Program-made: the position numbers and the translations under genes | Notes under the pieces: generated by a model | Databases searched by the model: none | What the model was told of the DNA's origin: nothing | What the model saw: only the letters and a program-made list of their open reading frames with translations | Shown here: positions 19,070-29,200 of the stretch, piece after piece | Layout: every line of letters begins with the position of its first letter | Position numbering within the stretch: the first letter of the stretch is position 1 | Source: Rhizobium sp. SG_E_25_P2 | GTDB lineage: Bacteria; Pseudomonadota; Alphaproteobacteria; Rhizobiales; Rhizobiaceae | DNA: 64,000 bases | Reading direction: 5' to 3' | Assembly (NCBI RefSeq): GCF_029892285.1 | Contig: NZ_JARXVM010000022.1 | Span: 1-64,000, forward strand

Positions 19070-19798
19070 ATGATTCTTTTCCCGGCTATCGATCTCAAGG
19101 ACGGTCAATGCGTGCGCCTGAAGCTCGGCGACATGGAGCAGGCCACCGTCTATAATCCCGACCCGGCCGCCCAGGCCCGCGCCTTCGAAGACCAGGGATT
19201 CGAATGGCTGCATGTGGTCGATCTCAATGGCGCCTTCGCCGGCGAAAGCGTCAATGGCGCAGCCGTCGAGGCGATCCTGAAGGCGACGAAGAATCCGGTG
19301 CAGCTCGGCGGCGGCATCCGCACGCTCGCCCATATCGAAGCCTGGCTTGCGAAAGGGCTCTCCCGCGTCATCCTCGGCACCATCGCCGTGCGCGATCCGG
19401 CGCTGGTCAAGGAAGCCTGCCAGCTCTTTCCCGGCAAGGTCGCCGTCGGCATCGACGCCAAGGGCGGCAAGGTCGCCGTCGAAGGCTGGGCCGAGGCCTC
19501 CGAACTCGGCGTGATCGAACTCGCTGAGCGCTTCGAAGGCGCGGGCGTGGCGGCGATCATCTATACCGACATCGACCGCGACGGCATTCTCGCCGGCATC
19601 AATTGGGCCTCGACGCTGGAACTGGCCCGCGCCGTCTCCATCCCGGTCATCGCCTCGGGAGGCCTCGCCTCGCTCGACGACATCAGGCGGTTGGCCCTAC
19701 CGGACGCCGCCATTCTCGAAGGCGCGATCTCCGGCCGGGCGCTTTATGACGGCCGGATCGATCCGGCGGCGGCGCTGGAGATTTTGAGTAAGGCGTAA
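19070..19798 (+). CDS. hisA: HisA (ProFAR isomerase)
   Basis: A 242-residue (beta/alpha)8 barrel enzyme, the phosphoribosylformimino-AICAR ribotide isomerase of histidine synthesis. N-terminal [14 protein letters not shown] has catalytic Asp8; LGGGIRT and the phosphate-binding [12 protein letters not shown] follow. One base separates it from hisH. Unlike the usual arrangement, hisF does not follow directly: 668 bases including a decayed gene intervene. Confidence 0.96.
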   Translation: MILFPAIDLKDGQCVRLKLGDMEQATVYNPDPAAQARAFEDQGFEWLHVVDLNGAFAGESVNGAAVEAILKATKNPVQLGGGIRTLAHIEAWLAKGLSRVILGTIAVRDPALVKEACQLFPGKVAVGIDAKGGKVAVEGWAEASELGVIELAERFEGAGVAAIIYTDIDRDGILAGINWASTLELARAVSIPVIASGGLASLDDIRRLALPDAAILEGAISGRALYDGRIDPAAALEILSKA

Positions 19799-19861
19799 GG
19801 CGACATAAAAAATCCAACGAAACGAATCACTTGCGGGGGCTTGAGTTACCACATTGATTCG

Positions 19862-20417
19862 TCAGTGGATTTTCTCCCAAACAAGTTCTATATATAAGGA
19901 CATGGATTGGGGGTTCCCGGTCGGCGTCTGGCCTCGGCATTGTCCGGGGCCTTTCGTTTTCATATCTCGGACAGCACGCCGCTTCTCAATCGCCTGACGT
20001 CCTTGTGCTTGTGAATTTTATCTCGAATGGTGTCGAAAGACCGATTTGGCTGAAAGGGGCGCAAATAGTGCATTCCTATCGGTCGTGCGGTTAAATCAGC
20101 GAGTTGCATTCCTGTCGAATTCGATTTCTTATTTGCAAATCTAATTTGAAATCCGGGAAGCGCTCACGCAGCGCCCTATCCGACAAGAGAACGAAATCAC
20201 CTGTCTGCTTGCGGATTTCTCGCTCATGCAGGACGACCATATCGTGCCCGAAATACCGGAACTTCAACTGCTGGAAGGCCGGCACAACCTTTCGGCAATA
20301 GTCGGGAATTCGAAACCCACATATGGAAAGCACGAAAATCGGGAAACCCCGATCAACCGTCGTCAGCGAATGGTCGCCGCTTTCATCCGCATAAAAAATA
20401 TACTCGCCATTTTCCAT
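19862..20417 (-). pseudogene. Decayed DUF3800 family gene inside the his operon
   Basis: The minus strand encodes a DUF3800 N-terminus (YIFYADESGDHSLTTVD, later VVLHEREIRKQTGDF) that stops at 20091. Two bases out of frame, codons then give the family C-terminal stretch MQLADLTARPIGMHYLRPFQ ending at a stop at 19960. A further frame carries KGPGQCRGQTPTGNPQS, a typical DUF3800 tail, ending at 19862. The middle of the usual 250-residue domain is missing, so the gene has an internal deletion and at least two frameshifts. Intact members are often linked to mobile or defence DNA. The region is lower in GC than the his genes. The start near 20417 (MENGEY) is uncertain. Confidence 0.75.
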
Positions 20418-20466
20418 TCGAGTGCGTATGAACCCCTCAGCTAGCGCAACCATATGAGGATGTCGG

Positions 20467-21249
20467 GTGACTCTCAAGGCTCGTGTCATTCCCTGTCTCG
20501 ACGTCAAGGACGGCCGTGTCGTCAAGGGCGTGTCCTTTGTCGATCTCATCGACGCCGGCGATCCGGTCGAGGCGGCGATCGCCTATGACGCGGCGGGCGC
20601 CGACGAACTCTGCTTCCTCGACATCACCGCCTCTTCGGACAATCGCGATACGATTTTCGACGTGGTGGCGCGCACCTCCGATCACTGCTTCATGCCGGTA
20701 ACGGTGGGCGGCGGCGTCCGCGCGCTCTCCGACATCCGCAAGCTGCTGCTTTGCGGCGCTGACAAGGTGTCGATCAATTCGGCGGCGGTGAAGACGCCCG
20801 ACTTCGTGGCTGAGGCCGCCGACAAATTTGGCGAGCAGTGCATCGTCGTCTCGCTCGATTGCAAGAAGGTCTCCGGCGAAGGCGAGGCCGACCGCTGGGA
20901 AATTTTCACCCATGGCGGCCGCAACCCGACCGGCATCGACGCGCTGGAATTCGCCACCGCCATGGTCAAGCGCGGCGCCGGCGAATTGCTGGTGACCTCG
21001 ATGGACCAGGACGGCCGCAAGACCGGCTATGACATCGCGCTGACCCGCGCCATTGCCGATAGCGTGCATGTGCCGGTGATCGCGTCTGGCGGGGTCGGCA
21101 CGCTCGATCATCTGGTCGAAGGGGTGCGCGACGGGCATGCCACCGCCGTGCTGGCCGCCTCGATCTTTCATTTCGGCACCTATACGGTCGGCGAAGCCAA
21201 GCGTTACATGGCCGAACGCGGCGTGCCGATGCGGCTCGATCGCGCCTGA
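20467..21249 (+). CDS. hisF: Imidazole glycerol phosphate synthase subunit HisF
   Basis: A 260-residue cyclase subunit. [18 protein letters not shown] carries catalytic Asp12, with TVGGGVRAL and [13 protein letters not shown] as phosphate-binding loops. The start is a GTG at 20467 with GAGGA at 6-base spacing. The signal lies close to the 5' part of the antisense DUF3800 remnant, so the insertion preserved or rebuilt the hisF start region. Transcription may come through from hisA or from a promoter inside the insert. Confidence 0.96.
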   Translation: MTLKARVIPCLDVKDGRVVKGVSFVDLIDAGDPVEAAIAYDAAGADELCFLDITASSDNRDTIFDVVARTSDHCFMPVTVGGGVRALSDIRKLLLCGADKVSINSAAVKTPDFVAEAADKFGEQCIVVSLDCKKVSGEGEADRWEIFTHGGRNPTGIDALEFATAMVKRGAGELLVTSMDQDGRKTGYDIALTRAIADSVHVPVIASGGVGTLDHLVEGVRDGHATAVLAASIFHFGTYTVGEAKRYMAERGVPMRLDRA

Positions 21250-21262
21250 CGGGGGACTCCTC

Positions 21263-21583
21263 ATGAGCAACTTCACGCTGTCGGATCTCGAAGCCATCGT
21301 GGCGCGCCGGGCGCTTGCCGCGCCCGAGGAATCCTGGACCGCCAAACTGTTCGCCGCCGGCCAGAACAAGGCCGCCAAGAAGCTGGGCGAAGAGGCGGTG
21401 GAAGCGGTGATCGCAGCGATCTCAGGCGACCGAAAAAACCTCACCGATGAGGCCGCCGATCTGCTGTACCACCTGCTGGTGGTGCTGAAGATCGCCGATA
21501 TTCCGCTTTCGGCGGTGATGGCGGTGCTGGAAGCCCGCACCGGCCAATCCGGCCTCACGGAAAAAGCGAGCCGGCCTGCATGA
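21263..21583 (+). CDS. hisE: Phosphoribosyl-ATP pyrophosphatase HisE
   Basis: A 106-residue all-alpha MazG-like pyrophosphohydrolase. [13 protein letters not shown] and [12 protein letters not shown] contain the Mg-binding acidic residues. It catalyses the second step of histidine synthesis as a stand-alone HisE; HisI must be encoded elsewhere. GGGGGACTCC precedes the ATG. The stop overlaps the coaA start (ATGA). Confidence 0.93.
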   Translation: MSNFTLSDLEAIVARRALAAPEESWTAKLFAAGQNKAAKKLGEEAVEAVIAAISGDRKNLTDEAADLLYHLLVVLKIADIPLSAVMAVLEARTGQSGLTEKASRPA

Positions 21584-22569
21584 GCCCGGCGGAGAAGCAG
21601 GCGCTCGCCGCGCTCGACCATATGGCTGACGACGCCTACTCGCCCTATCGCTTCTTTACGGCCGAGGAATGGTCGCGTTTCCGCGCCGCCACGCCGCTGA
21701 CGCTGACCGAGGACGAAGTGGCGCGGCTGCGATCGCTCAACGACCCGATCGATCTCGACGAAGTCCGGCGGATTTACCTCTCGCTGTCGCGGCTTTTGTC
21801 GGCGCATGTTGAATCCTCGCAAATGCTGTTTGCCCAGCGCAAGCGCTTCCTCAATCTGGCCGGCGACCAGAAGACGCCGTTTATCATCGGCGTCGCAGGC
21901 TCAGTGGCGGTGGGCAAATCCACCACCGCCCGCATTCTGAAAGAGCTGTTGTCGCGCTGGCCCTCCAGCCCCAAGGTCGATCTCGTCACCACCGACGGCT
22001 TTCTTTATCCCAATGCGCGGCTCCAGAAGGACAAGCTGATGGAGCGCAAGGGATTTCCGGAAAGCTACGACATGCCGGCGCTGCTGAAATTCCTTTCGGC
22101 GATCAAGGCGGGTATGAGCCATGTGCCGGCGCCGCTCTATTCGCATCTGACCTATGACGTGCTGGCTGACCAGCATCAGGATATCGACCGGCCCGACATC
22201 CTGATCTTCGAGGGCATCAATGTGCTGCAATCGCGCGACCTGCCCGCCGATGGACGGATCGTGCCGATGGTGTCGGATTTCTTCGACTTCTCGATCTATA
22301 TCGACGCCCAGGAAGACATGATCCATCGCTGGTATGTGAACCGCTTCATGCGGCTGCGCGAGACTGCCTTCCGCAATCCCTCCTCCTTCTTCCACCGCTA
22401 CGCGACGATCTCGGAAGAAGCGGCGCTGGAGATCGCCGAGGGTCTCTGGGCCAATATCAATCTCAAGAATTTGCGGCAGAACATTCTGCCGACCCGTCCC
22501 AGGGCGGATCTCATCCTGCAGAAGGGCGAGAATCACCTGGTGGAGAAAGTGTCGCTTCGGCGGCTGTGA
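21580..22569 (+). CDS. coaA: Type I pantothenate kinase
   Basis: A 329-residue P-loop kinase that commits pantothenate to coenzyme A synthesis. [13 protein letters not shown] (104-116) is the Walker A loop, TTDGFLYPN the substrate loop and IFEGINVLQ a further conserved strand. It is the last gene of the his transcription unit, coupled to hisE by a 4-base overlap. The convergent alkB-like gene ends 2 bases beyond its stop. Confidence 0.95.
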   Translation: MSPAEKQALAALDHMADDAYSPYRFFTAEEWSRFRAATPLTLTEDEVARLRSLNDPIDLDEVRRIYLSLSRLLSAHVESSQMLFAQRKRFLNLAGDQKTPFIIGVAGSVAVGKSTTARILKELLSRWPSSPKVDLVTTDGFLYPNARLQKDKLMERKGFPESYDMPALLKFLSAIKAGMSHVPAPLYSHLTYDVLADQHQDIDRPDILIFEGINVLQSRDLPADGRIVPMVSDFFDFSIYIDAQEDMIHRWYVNRFMRLRETAFRNPSSFFHRYATISEEAALEIAEGLWANINLKNLRQNILPTRPRADLILQKGENHLVEKVSLRRL

Positions 22570-22571
22570 CG

Positions 22572-23192
22572 TCATTCCCGCCATGGCGTCACGCGCCGCA
22601 GGGTGAGATTGATACGGCCCTCTCGTTTCAGAAGCGTTGACGTGCCGCGATAGAGGCGGTCGACGCCATGAAAGGCCAGGCGGCTTTCGCCGCCGATCAG
22701 CACGAGATCGCCGCTGTCGAGCCGGAAGGATACGGTGCGATCTTCGCGCCGGAGGCCGCCAACCCTGAAGAGGCAGGCGTCGCCCAGTGAAATCGACAGG
22801 ACGGGGGCGGCGAGTTCCTGTTCGTCGCGGTCCTGATGCAGGCCCATTTTCGCGTCCGGGCCGTAATAATTGACAAGGCAGGCTTCGGGCGGCCCAGAAA
22901 ATCCGGACATGTCCCGCCAGAGATCGAGCAGCAGGGCGGGAATGGCGGGCCAGGGACGGCCGGTGACCGGATGAACAGGCTGATAACGATAGCCTCGCTC
23001 CTTATCCGTCACCCAGCCGAGCGGACCGCAATTGGTCATGCGCACGCTCATCGGCTTGCCGGTGCGAGGCATTTCGGGGGTGAACAGCGGGGCCTCGGCC
23101 ACGATCAGCCGGATCGCTTCAACGAGGTCTTCCTGCGCGCTTCGGGACAGAAAGCCGGGAATATGGCGAATGCCTTTTGGCAGAACGAGCAT
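22572..23192 (-). CDS. alkB: AlkB-like 2-oxoglutarate/Fe(II) dioxygenase
   Basis: A 206-residue oxygenase expected to reverse N-alkyl lesions in DNA or RNA by oxidative demethylation. The iron ligands are His119 and Asp121 (GLHQDRDE) and His175 (FHGVDRL), and Arg193 in GRINLTLRR binds 2-oxoglutarate. NYYGPDAKMG is the usual preceding motif. The start at 23192 is supported by AGGAGA at 8-base spacing; a longer form from 23216 is possible. No ada gene is adjacent. Confidence 0.9.
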   Translation of the reverse strand: MLVLPKGIRHIPGFLSRSAQEDLVEAIRLIVAEAPLFTPEMPRTGKPMSVRMTNCGPLGWVTDKERGYRYQPVHPVTGRPWPAIPALLLDLWRDMSGFSGPPEACLVNYYGPDAKMGLHQDRDEQELAAPVLSISLGDACLFRVGGLRREDRTVSFRLDSGDLVLIGGESRLAFHGVDRLYRGTSTLLKREGRINLTLRRVTPWRE

Positions 23193-23729
23193 CAGAATCA
23201 GTCTCCTCTCGGCCATGATACGCGGCTTGGCGGGAGCGAGGCCACAAGACGCGCCAAAACCCTCCGCCGCGTTATCACGCCCGGAGTTCCGCCTCATTGT
23301 CTCGCTTCGCCCATAAGGGCTCGGCCGGGGCGCGAAGAACGCCTCGTTTGTTTAGTTTTAGTATGACGCTCATCGCGCCCCGCATTCGGCGGTTTGTGCT
23401 TCGAACTTGACGCTCGTCGCCGCAGGTCGAGCCTGCGGGTAATCCGCCTCTAAAGCGGGCCTTACTGTAACGTCCATTTCGAGACGCCACCCTGGGGGAC
23501 GCTTTCACGCCAAGTCCCCAGTCTTCGGGGGTCGTCGTTTCTCGAAGCCCCGGAGAAAGAGAGTTCACGTCGTCCCCCTTTCCCCAGCGCCGGCCCCATC
23601 TCGCCGCGACGCCTCGCGGTGTAGCCGATGATGGGACGAGATGAGGATAAGCGGCGTGGGATGGTGGGGGATGAAATAAGGGGAAATTTTTTTGCGGGTT
23701 GTTTTGGGTGATGATTGACGGCGTGCGCG

Positions 23730-23858
23730 GCCCCTCATCCGGCTGCCGCCACCTTCTCCCCGCGGCTGCGGGGAGAAGGGCGATGGAGCGCCGGCATTGC
23801 CACATCCTCCTTCTCCCCGCAGGCGCGGGGAGAAGGTCCCGGCAGGGGGATGAGGGGC
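23730..23858. repeat. RIME-like intergenic mosaic repeat (two hairpins in an outer inverted repeat)
   Basis: Two hairpins with identical 12-base arms (CCTTCTCCCCGC / GCGGGGAGAAGG) lie at 23752-23779 and 23809-23836. They are framed by an outer inverted repeat, GCCCCTCATCCGGCTGCCG at 23730 and its near complement at 23840-23858. The layout and sequence fit the Rhizobium-specific intergenic mosaic element family found in many copies between genes in Hyphomicrobiales. Confidence 0.75.
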
Positions 23859-23955
23859 GGAGCAAGACGTCAACCGAATAGGACTCGGCCATCCGCCGTT
23901 ATCTTCGGCCCTGTGCCGAGGATCGGAACCATCGAGCAAAATCAGAGCGTTGCAG

Positions 23956-23978
23956 ATGCTCGGGACAAGCCCGAGCAT
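23956..23978. repeat. Intergenic hairpin repeat
   Basis: ATGCTCGGG and CCCGAGCAT with a five-base loop ACAAG, followed by GACGG. It resembles a short palindrome scattered in rhizobial intergenic DNA. No T-run follows. Confidence 0.5.
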
Positions 23979-24055
23979 GACGGACGAGAGAGTGACGGAG
24001 GCAGGATACGGACTGCGAGTTGGGGTCTGTCGGGGACGGCAGGCGTGTATCAATG

Positions 24056-24150
24056 ACACGAAGGTAAAAGCCAATGGCGCAGTCATCGGCGCGCCGATCG
24101 GCTATGCGACGGCCTGGATGATGCAGCGCATGGGCAGCGCGCAGGCGTGA
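24056..24150 (+). other. Short coding-like tail, possible gene remnant
   Basis: The frame ending at the TGA at 24148 reads NDTKVKANGAVIGAPIGYA then TAWMMQRMGSAQA, with GC-rich third positions and a Gly/Ala-rich hydrophobic patch, unlike the repeat DNA before it. No start or ribosome site of its own is evident. It may be the 3' remnant of a gene whose 5' part was replaced by repeats. Low confidence. Confidence 0.25.
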
Positions 24151-24156
24151 CAGGCG

Positions 24157-24591
24157 TCAATCCGAATCGATCTTGCCCCTGCCCTTCTTGACCTCTGAAC
24201 GGCCGGCCTTGGCCTTGAGACGGCGTTCGATCGAGCCTTTGGTGGGGCGGGTCTTGCGGCGCGGCGGCGGCGGGGGCTGGTTGGCCTCGAGGATCAGCGC
24301 CTTGAGACGTTCACGGGCTTCCTCGCGATTGCGGTCCTGCGAGCGATAGGCGTCGACGAAAAGGATGACGTCGCCATCCTTGGTCAGCTTGCGGCCGAAA
24401 ACACTGCGAGCATTGGCCTTGACCCGATCCGGCAGCGAAGGCGAACTCATCAGATTGAGGCGCAGTTCGACGGCGGTGGCGACCTTGTTAACATTCTGGC
24501 CACCCGGACCGGAGGCGAGGACGAAACTTTCCGTCAGCTCCCAGCCGGCGATTACAATCCGGTCATCAATATAAAGCGGTTCGGCGGCCAT
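24157..24591 (-). CDS. arfB: Alternative ribosome-rescue factor ArfB (YaeJ-like)
   Basis: A 144-residue class I release-factor-like peptidyl-tRNA hydrolase. The catalytic GGQ lies in ASGPGGQNVNKVAT, and the basic Lys/Arg-rich C-terminal tail is the part that enters the empty mRNA channel of stalled ribosomes. It lacks codon-recognition domains, as expected. The start at 24591 follows AGGAGA at about 9-base spacing. Confidence 0.93.
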   Translation of the reverse strand: MAAEPLYIDDRIVIAGWELTESFVLASGPGGQNVNKVATAVELRLNLMSSPSLPDRVKANARSVFGRKLTKDGDVILFVDAYRSQDRNREEARERLKALILEANQPPPPPRRKTRPTKGSIERRLKAKAGRSEVKKGRGKIDSD

Positions 24592-24644
24592 GGCTGTCAA
24601 TCTCCTGGCTTCGCTTTGCCACGGGAGGCAGGCCCAGACAAGCA

Positions 24645-24673
24645 AAACCCGGCGGAGGGGCGCCGCCGGGTTT
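24645..24673 (-). terminator. Terminator of pckA
   Basis: On the minus strand AAACCCGGCGG pairs with CCGCCGGGTTT around a short loop and ends in TTTT. It lies 22 bases beyond the pckA stop and partly overlaps a parS-like sequence. Confidence 0.75.
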
Positions 24674-24684
24674 CACGTGAATCC
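24669..24684. other. parS-like site (weak) beside pckA terminator
   Basis: GGTTTCACGTGAATCC keeps the central TTTCACGTGAA and matches 13 of 16 consensus positions. It lies between the pckA stop and its terminator stem, overlapping one arm. It is the weakest of the four candidates. Confidence 0.4.
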
Positions 24685-24694
24685 AAACCGTTGA

Positions 24695-26305
<1,611 letters not shown>

Positions 26306-26608
26306 GACGATGTCCTTTCCCAGTGAGACAGAGCGTAGATGAGCTGGACATAGACATAAATGTTTTAAATCCACAAGTGGAAATGTTCGAATTAAGCCAA
26401 TAGGATCAATGCATTAATCGATTTAAAAAATTGTCATACGATTTAAATCGTTTGAATTTTTGCCCTAAATCGGTTCGCAGAAACGCGGGCTACTCCACAC
26501 CTTCTCGTAGAAAACAGGATGTGAAAAAGCCTTTGCCACAATTTGTTCCACCTTTATACTCATGAGAGGCGAGGCCGCCACAATTGGCGTCTGGAACTGG
26601 AGACATTC
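26306..26608. promoter_or_regulatory. Divergent pckA-chvI control region
   Basis: A 303-base AT-rich region between two divergent genes. It contains several related CGATTTAAA-type elements: 26419-26427, the perfect palindrome at 26438-26451, a reversed TAAATCG at 26466-26472 and a TTTTAAATC near 26363. The clustering suggests a regulator-binding array controlling one or both genes. Exact promoters were not assigned. Confidence 0.5.
26438..26451. promoter_or_regulatory. Perfect 14-base palindrome, candidate operator
   Basis: ACGATTTAAATCGT, the strongest member of the CGATTTAAA motif cluster between pckA and chvI. It lies about 160 bases upstream of chvI and 135 bases upstream of pckA. Confidence 0.45.
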
Positions 26609-27343
26609 ATGGCGACAATCGCTCTGGTCGACGACGACCGCAACATCCTGACCTCGGTGTCCATCGCGCTCGAAGCCGAAGGCTACAAGGTGGAAACCTA
26701 TACCGACGGCGCGTCTGCGCTGGACGGGCTGTTGCAGCGCCCGCCGCATCTGGCGATCTTCGACATCAAGATGCCGCGCATGGACGGCATGGAATTGTTG
26801 CGCCGGCTGAGGCAGAAATCCGACCTGCCGGTGATCTTCCTCACCTCCAAGGATGACGAAATCGACGAATTGTTCGGGCTCAAGATGGGCGCTGACGATT
26901 TCATCACCAAACCGTTTTCGCAGCGGCTGTTGGTTGAGCGCGTCAAGGCGGTGCTGCGCCGCGTGGCGAGCCGGGAAGCCGCAGCGGCCGCCGGCCCGGT
27001 CGCCGTGGCCAAACCGGGCGCCGTCCAGACCAAATCGCTCGAACGCGGCCTGCTGTCGATGGACCAGGAGCGCCACACCTGCACCTGGAAAGGCCTGCCG
27101 GTCACGCTGACGGTGACGGAGTTCCTCATCCTGCATGCGCTGGCGCTGCGCCCCGGCGTGGTCAAAAGCCGCGACGCGCTGATGGACGCCGCCTATGACG
27201 AGCAGGTCTATGTCGACGACCGCACCATCGACAGCCACATCAAGCGGCTGCGCAAGAAGTTCAAGGCGGTCGACGACGATTTCGACATGATCGAAACGCT
27301 GTATGGCGTCGGCTACCGCTTCCGCGAATCTGCGGGCGCGTGA
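26609..27343 (+). CDS. chvI: Response regulator ChvI
   Basis: A 244-residue OmpR-type regulator. The receiver domain has the acidic triad Asp8-Asp9-Asp10, phospho-acceptor Asp52 ([11 protein letters not shown]) and Lys in FITKPF. A C-terminal winged helix follows ([39 protein letters not shown]). ChvI with ChvG controls envelope, acid-stress and exopolysaccharide genes in rhizobia, Agrobacterium and Brucella (BvrR). The start is chosen at [10 protein letters not shown] after GGAGACATTC; upstream codons are not homologous. Confidence 0.97.
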   Translation: MATIALVDDDRNILTSVSIALEAEGYKVETYTDGASALDGLLQRPPHLAIFDIKMPRMDGMELLRRLRQKSDLPVIFLTSKDDEIDELFGLKMGADDFITKPFSQRLLVERVKAVLRRVASREAAAAAGPVAVAKPGAVQTKSLERGLLSMDQERHTCTWKGLPVTLTVTEFLILHALALRPGVVKSRDALMDAAYDEQVYVDDRTIDSHIKRLRKKFKAVDDDFDMIETLYGVGYRFRESAGA

Positions 27344-27409
27344 ACTTGCGGCCATGGCCGAATGCTGGCATAGCGCGGCCGAACGGCACAGCGGCGGGAA
27401 GACCAGGCG

Positions 27410-29200
27410 ATGACCGCTGAGGACATCGGCAGCGACAAGACAAGGACGCAGGCGGCGGCGAAGCCTCGGCAGCGCAAGCGGCTGCGCCTGTCCCGCCCAT
27501 TTGTCTATCTGCGCAAGCTGCTCGGGCATGCGGTCTTCTCCTCGCTGACCCGGCAGATCCTGTTCTTCAATCTCGTGGCGCTGGTGGTGCTGGTAGGGGG
27601 CATCCTCTATCTCAACCAGTTCCGCGAAGGACTGATCGACGCCAAGGTCGAGAGCCTGTTGACCCAGGGCGAAATCATCTCGGCGGCGATTTCGGCGTCG
27701 GCCCAAGTCGACACCAATTCGATCACCATCGATCCGGAAAAACTGCTCGAACTGCAGGCCGGCCAATCGATCACGCCGGTGCCGAACGACGAAGATCTCG
27801 AATTTCCGATCGATCCCGAACGCGTCGCGCCGGTGTTGCGCCGGCTGATCTCGCCCACCCATACGCGGGCGCGCATTTTCGATCCCGACGCCAATCTCAT
27901 TCTCGATTCGCGCTTTCTCTATTCGCGCGGCCAGGTGCTGCGCTTCGACCTCGCCCCTGTCGAAGGCGAATCGACCGGGCTTTCAGACCGTTTCGCCTCC
28001 TGGATCAACCGGCTGCTGCAGCCGTCCAACCTGCCTGTCTATAAAGAGAGCCCCGGCGGCGACGGCATGATCTATCCCGAAGTCAAGAACGCGCTGACCG
28101 GCGTGCGCGGCGCGGTGGTGCGGGTGACCGAAAAGGGCGAGTTGATCGTGTCCGTTGCGGTGCCAGTGCAGCGGTTTCGCGCCGTGGTCGGCGTGCTGCT
28201 TCTCTCCACCCAGGCCGGAGATATCGACCAGATCGTCCATAGCGAGCGCCTCGCCATCATGCGGGTGTTCGGCGTGGCGACCATGGTCAATGTCATCCTG
28301 TCGCTGCTTCTGTCCTCCACCATCGCCAATCCTCTCAGGCGGCTGTCGGCGGCGGCGATCCGTGTCCGGCGCGGGGTGAAATCGCGCGAGGAGATTCCGG
28401 ACTTCTCCTTCCGGCAGGACGAGATCGGCAATCTCTCGGCGGCGATCCGCGACATGACCAATTCGCTCTATGACCGCATCGCCGCGATCGAAAGCTTCGC
28501 CGCCGATGTCAGCCATGAGCTCAAGAATCCGCTGACCTCGCTCAGAAGCGCGGTGGAGACGCTGCCGCTCGCCAAGAGCGACGACTCCAAGAAGCGGCTG
28601 ATGGACGTCATCCAGCATGATGTCCGCCGCCTCGACCGGCTGATCTCGGATATTTCCGACGCTTCTCGGCTGGACGCCGAACTGGCCCGCGCCGATTCCA
28701 AGCCGGTGGATCTCGTCAAGCTGCTCGAAAGCCTGGTGGATGTGTCCCGGCAGGTGCGCGCCCGCGGCAAGCAGGTGGAGATCGCGCTTGATGTGGATCT
28801 CAAAAGCGCCGGCAAGGGCAAGTTCAGCGTTACCGGCCATGAATTGCGGCTGGGCCAGATCATCAGCAATCTCATTGAGAACGCCCGCTCCTTCGTGCCC
28901 GACAAAGGCGGCCGCATCGGCGTCAAGATGCGCAAGGCCGGCGGCGTATGCGTGATTCTGGTGGAGGACAACGGCCCCGGCATCGAGGCGGAGAATATCG
29001 ACCGCATCTTCGAACGCTTCTACACCGATCGTCCGGGCGCGGAAGCCTTCGGGCAGAATTCCGGCCTGGGCCTGTCGATCAGCCGCCAGATCGCCGAGGC
29101 GCATGGCGGCTCGCTGACGGCCGAGAATATTCTCGACGGCGACGGTAACAGGATCGGAGCGCGCTTCATCCTAACACTGCCGGAAAAAGGCCCATCATGA
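27410..29200 (+). CDS. chvG: Sensor histidine kinase ChvG
   Basis: A 596-residue kinase with a cytoplasmic N-terminus, a first membrane helix (about 49-68), a large periplasmic domain (69-275), a second helix (about 280-305), HAMP, and kinase core with His369 in SHELKNPLTSL, N-box NLIENARSF, DNGPGIE and GLGLSIS. It is the acid- and envelope-stress sensor partnered with ChvI (BvrS/ExoS orthologue). In Sinorhizobium the periplasmic domain is bound by ExoR, which restrains signalling. Its stop overlaps hprK by 4 bases, linking two-component and PTS genes. Confidence 0.95.
   Translation: MTAEDIGSDKTRTQAAAKPRQRKRLRLSRPFVYLRKLLGHAVFSSLTRQILFFNLVALVVLVGGILYLNQFREGLIDAKVESLLTQGEIISAAISASAQVDTNSITIDPEKLLELQAGQSITPVPNDEDLEFPIDPERVAPVLRRLISPTHTRARIFDPDANLILDSRFLYSRGQVLRFDLAPVEGESTGLSDRFASWINRLLQPSNLPVYKESPGGDGMIYPEVKNALTGVRGAVVRVTEKGELIVSVAVPVQRFRAVVGVLLLSTQAGDIDQIVHSERLAIMRVFGVATMVNVILSLLLSSTIANPLRRLSAAAIRVRRGVKSREEIPDFSFRQDEIGNLSAAIRDMTNSLYDRIAAIESFAADVSHELKNPLTSLRSAVETLPLAKSDDSKKRLMDVIQHDVRRLDRLISDISDASRLDAELARADSKPVDLVKLLESLVDVSRQVRARGKQVEIALDVDLKSAGKGKFSVTGHELRLGQIISNLIENARSFVPDKGGRIGVKMRKAGGVCVILVEDNGPGIEAENIDRIFERFYTDRPGAEAFGQNSGLGLSISRQIAEAHGGSLTAENILDGDGNRIGARFILTLPEKGPS

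Larger units (their letters stand above)
23193..24156. other. Repeat-rich intergenic block, no confident gene
   Basis: About 960 bases between the alkB-like gene and arfB. The alkB-proximal half (23290-23580) is dense in short hairpins, for example CCGCAGG/CCTGCGG around TCGAG at 23420-23440, and has two near-identical copies of TGACGCTCNTCGC 34 bases apart. The middle (23580-23700) is G-rich on the plus strand with an A/T run. A mosaic palindromic element follows at 23730-23858 and another hairpin at 23956-23978. Open frames on both strands run through the repeats and have repeat-like composition, so I do not call them genes. A structured RNA in 23290-23580 is possible but I recognise none. 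Confidence 0.6.

Noticed and set aside
20437-21822. A 461-codon minus-strand frame across hisF, hisE and coaA
   Set aside because: Antisense to three well-supported genes, with low-complexity composition and no motif.
23275-23892. Minus-strand open frame through the intergenic repeats
   Set aside because: It reads through RIME-like hairpins and has repeat-derived Ser/Pro/Arg-rich sequence with no ribosome site; described instead as an unexplained structured region.
23715-24056. Plus-strand frame across the same repeats
   Set aside because: The translation consists largely of the palindromic repeat, so it is non-coding.
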